DNA from: Cytospora piceicola
Lineage: Eukaryota > Ascomycota > Sordariomycetes > Diaporthales > Cytosporaceae
Assembly: GCA_023375675.1 (NCBI GenBank)
Contig: JALQBC010000036.1
Location: 1-64,000, forward strand
Direction: 5' to 3'
Length of the DNA stretch: 64,000 bases
The position numbers were made by a program, and so were the translations under genes. Under the pieces are notes generated by a model. It had not been told where the DNA came from and made no database searches. It saw only the letters and a program-made list of their open reading frames with translations. Shown here piece by piece: positions 55,501 through 64,000 of the stretch; position 1 is the first letter of the stretch, and each line of letters begins with the position of its first letter.

Positions 55501-58500
55501 AGGAAAGTCTGTTGGAAAGCGAGGGATGAGAGCCTTTAAGTACTTGGTTTCGCGACTGGACAATGGGAGAGTGATGACTGCTAGGCATGTGCACTATGGC
55601 AGTAGGGCAGGGGTATTACGGCGCTTGTTGCCCGTCACTCCTTCCTTGGTGACACACAAGACTGTCTTGCCTTGCCTGGCAATGGATGAAAGCAAAGAGT
55701 CTCATCATGTGAACCAAAGCTACTACGTCATTGAAACCCGCCAGGTTGCAGGGGAAGCTGTACATACTACGCAGCAGACAGTAGCACGTATTCACACTAG
55801 CTTTCCTAGGTACCTTGATAGAGGCCCCCAAAACGTTTCCACACTTTGATTGCTAGCAATAGCAAAGGCTCCGCCAAAGCCCCGTGAGTCCCCGGGGTGA
55901 TTTGGGCAATGTATGGTCTCTGACGTAGGTAAGACGTTCTCTGCCAGCACTGACCCAGGGAAAGGGTGGGCACCGGAGCAAACGTACGATCCCACTCTGG
56001 AATCCAGAGACTGCCAGACCACCGGTAAGCTTGGCTTCAAAGTCAACAAGAGGAGAGTAAGCCAATCGCGCAATCTGGTGTGCCACCAGTTTCAAAAGTC
56101 AGAGCAGGTGCGGCTGAAAGGGCAGTATTGCGATTACAGTTATGCAGTGGGTACTGTGACGCAGAAGATCCGTCTATCTACCGCATATCCACAGCACATA
56201 CATTCGGAACCGTACAGAACCGAGGGCCTGGGCCTTGACCCAAGCTTAATCTGCACCTTGTCACATCACCTGGATCGTTGCTGCTTACTGTACTACAAAA
56301 CATGTAGCTGGCAGGATATCTAGGTGTGCTGTTATACTCATACTCGAATGCTAATGCCCTCACCTAACAGGCCAAATCTCATTGACAAAGTCGTCGTTGT
56401 GTCTTTGAGTAAGGGTATTTGGAGAGCTCCTATGATGCCAGGTGCTTCTGATGGTATGACGTTGGCTTGATAGCTACTTACCCGAAATAGAAAGCGGCCA
56501 CCTGGGAAGGGCAAGGAGTGCGGGGCAATTTCTCCCCACCAGATTCTGGAAGGCCGCCGGGTTCACAGGCTCGCTGTCCATTTGGCCCCACTTCCAGCTC
56601 AGGTTTCTTGGTCCTCCAATGACGTCGGACCGGCGTGGGGTAAGATGACCGCATTGTTTGGTAGGAGATGGAAAAGGAAAAGTCTCACCAGAAACCCCCA
56701 TCTTTCGGAAACAACCACATGATTGCCCCGCGTTCCTGCAGCCAATGTCATAATTGCGTATGTTTAATGCAAATGGAGCAGATCTCGATTGCCCACCCCC
56801 CTACGATTTACGATACACGGACGGGGCGTTCCGGACTATCTTCTCCGCTATGACGCTTGGACGCCTGGACGCTGCCTACCTTGCTTACTGCCTGCCTGCC
56901 ATGCGTAACCACCAACTGCCTGCCTTGCCTTGCCTTGGTAGTGGCGGCGTGGCGGCGTGGCGGCCTGGCCGGCTATTCAAGCCGCAAGTGAACCAGCGTG
57001 AACAGCCACGGGGCCAGCCACCCCATGGGCCAGCCACTCACGGGGTACATCCACGTAGTCCACGACACGTCCTGTCCAGCCAATTCTTGTTCTGCCATCA
57101 CGATCTGTACGTCTCTAATATCTCGAGTTCTTACTGCCGATACTTTCCGGGCTGCCGGGTTCACAACAAGGACGCTCACTTGGATCAGGGAGCCAATGCG
57201 GTTCACAAGTGAGTATCAGCGGCTACCGAGGTTGCGGGATGGGGAAGAGGACACGAGAGCACAACTCGCCTTCCCTTGACCGGTCCCCGTGTTGCATGCG
57301 CGATATCTTCTCGGGCACCCATGGGAGGATGTTGCCCTGGTTGCCTGCTTGTGACACACTGCGGCTTAACCATCAGCCGTGAGTGCTTATGCAAACGATG
57401 TTGCCGGGTCCTCTTTCTGAAGTTGCCTCCAGACTATTTTCATTGGGAAAGGACTCCAGTGTGAGCTTTAGATCACGGACTATGCCACGTCAACTGGCCC
57501 CGAGTTTAGCCATATCCCTGGCCTTGGGCAACTCTGATCTGCTGCTGCCTGCCTGCCTGCCCGCCTGCCTGCCATCTCCCATTGACGTCGCTCACCGGTG
57601 TTGTGTTGTCCTACTTGCGTTCTTCTCGGGTGAACGTGTATGTCTAATGTCCGGTGTATCCTTGAGCTAGCCAAACTTGTCAAGCGACAGTTCAGGACCA
57701 CGATCAGCTACAGGATTTGATGGAAAACCAGCAACTGGAGACTGGGCAAGGTGGAGGCAAGGTGGAAATTCCACCAATGCACTCATGCGCAGGCAGTACA
57801 TACGGGCAGCCTATTCGTGGAGCCAAGTCGGCCATTTGCACCAAGACAGGACTAGTTGACAATCACAAGAAGGGGGTTCATCACAAGTGCACGACTAGCC
57901 AGCATATTCTTGACCGCAGTATGGATTACAGGAAGCGCCTTTTCCGGCATCGCAGGCCTAAAAGCACTAGGAGCACAAGTTTGCGGGGAGAATTGTTCTT
58001 ACGTATTCGGTTCTTCGAGTCTCATGTGGATGATTTGACGGCAGAGCTTGTGATATTTGGGCCCTGGGAAGGTCAAGCTCGATGATCCACCAAAAAGAAC
58101 GCCGCGGGACCCAGACTCTGGCTCCACGCTACCCCTTCTTTCTCCGGGCCAGACCACGTCGAATCGACAAGGTAGCGCTCCTTAACGCGGTCGAATAGTC
58201 AAGCGAGCTTTCGAAACGACTTCATGGCCACGGAGGGAAGTCAGCGGTTTGTCGAGGGATATGGAGGATACAGGATCCCGGCAAAATTGCCAAAGAGTCC
58301 ACCCTCATGCTCAGATACAATAACTCGCGCAGAATACAACGCTAACAAAAGAGTCAACCGTCATTCGCGAGCGAAGGTTAGGAAGCCACTGCCATCGGTC
58401 CAACAGCCAGCCCCGGGTGAATGGCTCCCGGTGGTCTACTTGACCTCAGGGTGTTCTGTTGACATAACGCTGGAATTGGTCGGAAATGTTGATACTGGCT

Positions 58501-61500
58501 GGCTAAGGGTTGGCCGAGGATGACCAACTGGCGACGATGAGCAGGTTTTGATGTCAACTTATCAAGCCTAGTGTGGTATGAGAGCCACAGGCGCCGTTGT
58601 CCATGGGCATGTCTGGTGCTCTGGAGCTTCGGGGCGGGGAATCTCAGGAGGAGGTGTCACGACATCGCGAACCAGAGTTGTCATGTTCAGGGCGCTCTTC
58701 CCCAGGAGGTGACAGCCCCGCGGCCTCTTTAGCATCAGCGCATCTGGTATTATTCCAGAGTCCTTCCTTGGTGGTACCATATAATATTGTCAGGATGTCG
58801 TTGAATTCAACATGACAGTGAACGACGAGATCCCAAGAATCACCAAATGTTGGCCGGGGTGCGGAGAACGCTGAAAGGTGTCGTCAAAACCTGAGCCGGG
58901 CTGCTGAAACACTGCGAGATCGTGGATGTGATTCAGCGCCACAGACGGTCGACCACCAAGGGTGTTTTGGTTGTCTTATCCAGATATCCCATCGCATAGA
59001 ATGGATATTGCATCTTCCGGCCGTTGTCAAGGAGCATGTTTGGGCTGCCGCCATCGTGTTGACGATGACGCCTCAATGTCTGTCATGTCTGACATCCGTG
59101 GGCGAAAAGATGTGAGTTAGTGGACTTTTCGTTGTGTTTCCGCCTCTATCCCTCCCTTCGTTGATTTATGGATGATGGAAGCGTCTACTTTATCCTGCTT
59201 GGACCAAAGTACGGATTGGTGGTGCAAGTTGTATAAAGTCAGATACACAGTCAGGGCACCAATGAAGGATTGAAATCATGGAGCGCGATTGGAAGACGTC
59301 CCAAAGTAGTTGGTCGACACCTGTGGCCCACTTTCCGGACGACATGATGTGGTCTGCAAGGAGGCGTTCCGGCATTCTGATCATCAAGCCGCCATTCATG
59401 GTTGGGATGTCGACTGGTTCGAGCTGACATAACCTCCTGCACATGTGTGCGACGTCGGGGCGAATTACGGACAACCTGACAGGTGAACAGCATCTTTCAG
59501 GCTCTATCATTATCAGGTCGGTTCACGGGTGATCTTTCCTAAGTTCTGCACCGGCGAAATTTCGGGAGAGGCCACATCCTCTCCAGTATCAAGCTGTGTG
59601 TGCAATTTTCAAACCATACACATGGCTGCTTGTTTGTTTCTCATCCTCTGCTGGCATAGCTGACAGCAAGCCTACCCAAGACCTGAGGGTGACATGTTTC
59701 CAGGAGTTCCGCAGTGACCGTCTTGAAACCGCAATATGTTCTGGTCTTGGTCGAGGTAGCCCCTAGATCGCCATGATTCAAGCATGTACGTATCGACAAC
59801 ATGCTGTCTCGAACTATGGCTGGTATTCCTTGGTCTCTATGAAAGAGCTGAGCCACCGCTCCTGGGAAGGAAGACATGATCAAACAAGGTTTTGATGTGC
59901 AAGCCAATGGAGCCGTTGCCATTGGCCATCCACAACAGGTTGATGAGATAACTGCGGAAAGACCCATTGTCACACGACAATCTGACGGCTCGCGTACATG
60001 TACGAACAGAGGGAACTCGCGGGTGATCGACATGTAGCCTTTCCTAGGGGCGGGTGTTCCCTGGTGGGTCACAAATAAGGCTGAAGGAAGCCGACAGCTC
60101 GGTTGCGGATCCCGCATGTTGAAATATGGGGAACCGGGGCCCCACGACAGTGACCCCCTCAAGGCTCTAGTTATTCAGGATTGCTTCACTCGAGGTTGAA
60201 CCGTCAGTTGCAACGATTTGGACGTCTTGCATGTGCACTGCTTCGATCTCGATGTCTGGTGACCACTCGATCCGACCACGCTGGCTGACGGGCGACAGAC
60301 ATAGCACAGAGCTAGCAGCAGAGGTGTTAGGGGCCAGCTGGGTGCCAGGAGGGGGGAGCTGGGACTCGATACCTCCTTATAAGCGCCGCGAAGCCCCCAG
60401 CTTCCAACATCGGGCGAGGTAGTATGAGTTGGGGCCGTTGGCGCAGCGGTTAAAGCGCGCGAACCTAAAAAATGAAGTTACCATACATTCATCCGTCAGA
60501 ACCCGCAGACACAGTGCCAACCGTTCCAGGCCCTAGGTTGGATCAACACTGCAAATAAGTACCCAAGTCCGAAAGGAGGGCGCGCTGTAGCACAAAAAGT
60601 GGCAGGGCGTGAGGAGGTTTCCTTTTGCTATTTTGCTCGACTGCACCTTGGCCCGCACTGTGTTGGCGGCGGCGAGGGTGGTGACCCTTACGAGGTCTGC
60701 CATTCAATTCCCCATCGTGACAGTTTAACCTTTTGGACTTTTTTGGATAACAGGTACTCTTCATATCATGATGATCTGGCCATCAACAAGGCCCATCAAG
60801 GTTGAGAATCTCCAACGTTAACTTATACACTATGACCGAATTTGGATGGCGATGATATTACACGTAGGACAGCAATGCAGGTACACTATGAAGTTTGAAA
60901 GGAGGGAGGAGGGAGTGATCCTTGATAAATATACCAGCTCATTTACACTACACTGATGCCCTTGTAGAATAGTGTCTATCGCTCTGATGCTCGCTATATG
61001 AAAGACCGCGATCTTCACGCACTAAGCACACCCACAAAGGTCGCATGCGCAGCTACCCTTGATGCGCCTTCCAAGGTTCCATATGCCGACAGCTCCGCCA
61101 TGCCCACCCATACCGCGGGGTTGAGATCATATACAACCATCCATTGATCTCTTTCAAGTTCATGGAAACCGCAAGCTTGGGGATGCGTTATCCCGTCTGA
61201 CAAATGCGAAGTGGTCCAAACCAGATGACCGCCTTGCTGCTTCAAACTTAAAGCAGCCCATTTCGTGAGGCAGTAGGGTACTGGTAAGTTGGTTCTCCCA
61301 TACACTCATGATGCGGCCGCTTCTCGCTTTGACACCAGTTCGCCCAGTGAAAAGGTTCCTGAACAGCCTCAGCATAGCTCACACCAGCCTCTGACCTTCA
61401 GGGTTCGACCCAAGCTCCACGATGGAAGGAAGCTGGCCACACGGCCGCTCGTCTCATCGGTGATGAGAGCATCGCATCCTTGACTCAGGCGCGAGGGCGC

Positions 61501-61530
61501 ACCGTCCATATCAACCATCTCTCGAGCTAC
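55501..61530. other. Second large gene-poor interval
   Basis: About 6 kb beyond the GRG-1 promoter with no recognisable protein. It contains TGCC-type microsatellite stretches (56876-56935, 57546-57572), a tRNA-like A-box segment at about 60434-60463, and several unassigned open frames (59190-59510 and 59641-60162 on minus; 58224-58523 on plus). Composition is ordinary. Confidence 0.5.
57546..57572. repeat. CTGC/CTGCC microsatellite
   Basis: Run of TGCC tetramers (TGCCTGCCTGCCTGCCCGCC) like the one upstream of CBF5. Not inside a gene. Confidence 0.8.
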
Positions 61531-62612
61531 TCAGCGCCCGCAAGTATCCCAGCTGGTCATGTTCCCGCGCAGGTGCCACTCCGTCAGCCTGTCCAGCAGC
61601 ACCGGGTCGATGTCGCGGTTCGCCTTCATGAACACGGTCTCGTACGGGTGGATGTTGGCCCCAAAGTAGCGGCCGCTGTACCAGAAGTCGTCCGGCCGCC
61701 CGCTCCTGTCGCAGAACTCGTCGAACGAGGCCGCCGAGTACGGCGCCGTCATCATGACGTCGACCCCGAAGCCCTGCGACAGGATGAGCGACGTGATGCC
61801 GATCTCGGCGTGGACGGCCTTCTTCATGGTCGTGAAGCAGGCGCTGAAGCCCACGGGGTCCAGGGAGGTGCCGTAGAAGTCGTCCGCCGACGCGGACAGG
61901 GCCAGGCCGGGGTCGAGGAGGATGGACATGCCGACGTCGTCGGTCGCTAGGAGCATTGACTGCAGGTGGGTTCTAGGAATGCAGTTGAGCGTTGTGCCAA
62001 CGAGCTGTCACGAGGCCAGAACCCGTCAGTGCCATTGCTCAAGATGAGATTTGGGGTGTGACTAGACGGGTGTCCTACCTTGACCTTATCCGTTATTCGG
62101 CTGAGGAACTTGTCCGTCCAGCAACTCGGAGAATGCACAGGGAAGAAAGGCCCCCGAATGCTCGCGTTCATCGTGATGAACCGCTTATACCTCTTCCACA
62201 GACCATCCTGCTTCAAGACCTCGCCCATGGCGCCAATATCGTAACACTTGTTCTCCCGCCGCACTATCCGGATATTGGGCGCGTCAGGGATCATATCCCG
62301 CGCATCCGTCTCGCCGTTGAAGATGAACACAAAGTCGGCGTTCCCGTGCAGGCCGTTCCTTATGAAGAAGTGCAGGTTCGCCCTCGCATTCTCGGACTCG
62401 GCGTACGTGTACAGCACCAGTGGCCTCAAGGCGGGCTCGTCGATCCCCGGGGTCGACAAGGCGCTCCCCACCGAGGAGATTCGCGAGAGGACATCATCGG
62501 TCGCGCCCAGGTCGAGAAACCTCAAGCTCCAGAAAACCCAGACGATGATGAGTGTGCCTGTAGCAAAGAGCTTGTTCCATCCCATCAGCGGAGAGCATGA
62601 GGGCCTCGCCAT
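61531..62612 (-). CDS. Type II membrane glycosyltransferase-like protein
   Basis: Two exons, 62612-62079 and 62004-61531, with a 74-bp intron; 335 residues. The N-terminus has a short cytoplasmic part and a single signal-anchor helix (about 13-33, KLFATGTLIIVWVFWSLRF), giving type II topology as in Golgi glycosyltransferases. The luminal domain contains ADFVFIFNGETDARDMIP, RRENKCYDIGAMGEVLK, KRFITMNASIRGPFFPVH, DKVKLVGTTLNCIPRTHLQS and MLLATDDVGM. The C-terminal part reads HAEIGITSLILSQGF, FGANIHPYETVFMKANRDID and WHLRGN. I recognise this as a fungal family usually annotated as hypothetical or glycosyltransferase-like; the acidic DDVGM and NCxPR segments fit an enzyme but I cannot name the donor or acceptor. 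The frame is intact and the splice sites are clean. Confidence 0.8.
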
Positions 62613-64000
62613 AACTTCTTGTCGGTAGATGGGAGGTATGCCACTTGTTCAGGGCCAACAAAAAAAGGGCGAGAGCAAATGGGACACATGTCGTTCGCCG
62701 GTCAGACGCGGGAAGTATGGAAGGGAGGGCTGAACGGACGGCATATTACGCGCACGTCATCAAGGGAGAGCAATTTCCCGCATCCATCCTTCTCATAGTA
62801 ACGGCTTGATGTCCGGGGTATTTTACGCAACGCAGGGGGTCTGTGAGCCCGTCTTGCCCGCGCCGTATGCCGGCTGGGAGTGAGTGGGTGTGGCCCCCCC
62901 CCCCCGCACCATAGGCCCATTGTGCAGCCTCCGCCCCATCCCCCGGCCTCGGGGCCAAAAGGGTAATACAGCACTCAGCCCGCGGTGGGTTTCGTCCTCT
63001 TGAACTCTTGATGGCGTTATCCTAGCCTCGCGCCCTCGTCTGGATTGTAAAGGATCTATCTCGATCTAAACGGGCCTTATCCATTGCACCGTTCGAGATC
63101 TTGACTCGATGTCTCGACACGGTCTCTCGACACGATGTCTTTGCCTGCGTCTTCAAGCGTTGAGGCATGGTACTCATTCATTTCTCTACTCTCTTGCCCA
63201 AGGCTTCATCGACAGGATGGTATCGAGTCGCTGATAAGTGCACGGGGGAGCCACAATTCGAGGCGGGCGCGCGCGCGCGAACCAAACTCGGGCTTGCTCA
63301 GGACCTATCCTTGCCTTCCTTGCATCGCGTCGGAAAGTGTCATTGATTTTGTGCTGGACATCATCGAAAACGTTGGCGTCGCAATAGCAGCTTTGCCTGA
63401 CGTAGTCATGTTCGCGCAATTTTTGGGTGCCCAACACCATGGATCGAAAGGTAAATCCAACTCAGTCGATGCTGCGTGCTGCACGCAAGATAGACATGGG
63501 ATTGGCCATCTCAGAATAACAGGACCTGCGTTTGCCATGCGGTAGTGAAACCGATTGAGAACGACACCAACACTGCACCGTGGCTCTGCATCACGGGGCA
63601 CGCCTCGAAAGATTATCCCATCTGCTCCAGAGGTTCGTGGCCCCAATTTGCTTTCCTGCCTAATGATCAAACATACACCTAATAGTATGCGAACTACTGA
63701 GCCAGCGCTCAGAAGTTGGCCATGATTTTGAGGTCAGCCAGATGACACTGCTGCCGTGTGCATCACCACTCGCCATTGCTTACTCAGTATTCTCGTCAGG
63801 CAGAGAACACCATGGACTACCCAGCTACCTAGGTGCACATAGTGGTGTGCTCACCTCCTCGTCAAGCAACAGACTGGCGCAGGCCCAGGCCCGTCGAAAG
63901 GGTGGTTTGTACCAGTACCGTCATGGTACGAGAAGGAACACTGGGCGCCCGCTGCGAGGCCAGGGTCGGCGAGGAAGACTATCTTCGTGGCGTGGTGCTT
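62613..64000. other. Right-edge region without a recognised gene
   Basis: About 1.4 kb upstream of the glycosyltransferase-like gene to the window end. It has a run of 12 C at 62894-62905 and a GCGCGCGCG run at about 63270. Open frames overlapping on both strands at 63135-63670 show no family motif. A gene entering from the right cannot be excluded. Confidence 0.5.

Overview
The window looks like nuclear DNA of a filamentous ascomycete, most likely a sordariomycete. Genes are split by short GT-AG introns (49-180 bp, mostly 50-85). The proteins include fungal or sordariomycete-typical families: HAM-2/PRO22-like STRIPAK subunit, VIB-1/XprG-like Ndt80 factor, GRG-1/CCG-1, and DUF2011. The left edge is an AT-rich satellite of the kind produced by repeat-induced point mutation (RIP). 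I rebuilt exon structures by hand; every complete multi-exon model closes to a multiple of three.

Layout. 1-1.7 kb: AT-rich tandem array with an eroding palindrome. 2.6-3.6 kb: secreted GH43 glycosidase (-). 5.3-7.0 kb: CBF5/dyskerin pseudouridine synthase (-). 7.47 kb: tRNA-Pro(UGG) with a 12-nt intron (+). 8.1-9.6 kb: single-pass membrane protein with a Cys-rich ectodomain (-). 12.2-13.3 kb: nitrilase-superfamily amidase, NTA1-like (-). 15.9-17.0 kb: broken APH-type kinase gene (+). 19.7-20.5 kb: four-helix MARVEL-like membrane protein (+). 21.3-24.5 kb: HAM-2/STRIP1 homologue (-), divergent from an RWD-RBR ubiquitin ligase at 25.4-27.6 kb (+). 27.6-39.6 kb: a 12-kb stretch with no gene I can defend, containing minisatellites and a dense TACCTAGGTA palindrome cluster. 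39.65-41.8 kb: VIB-1-like regulator (+). 44.2-45.1 kb: DUF2011 protein (+). 45.5-46.6 kb: dolichyl-diphosphatase, CWH8-like (+). 47.1-49.2 kb: orphan seven-helix protein (-). 51.4-52.0 kb: F-box/2EXR-like protein (-). 53.1-54.3 kb: emopamil-binding/sterol-isomerase family protein (-). 55.05-55.4 kb: GRG-1 (-). 55.4-61.5 kb: a second gene-poor stretch. 61.5-62.6 kb: type II membrane glycosyltransferase-like protein (-).

Functions. Most genes are conserved housekeeping: snoRNP pseudouridylation, N-end-rule amidase, lipid-carrier recycling, sterol-type isomerase, ubiquitin ligase. A cell-fusion STRIPAK subunit and a heterokaryon-incompatibility/nutrient regulator lie 15 kb apart. There is no sign of a biosynthetic cluster, an intact transposon, a CRISPR array or a prokaryotic-type system. 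The most unusual material is non-coding: the satellite, the CCTAGG palindrome field, and the large gene-free interval upstream of the VIB-1-like gene.
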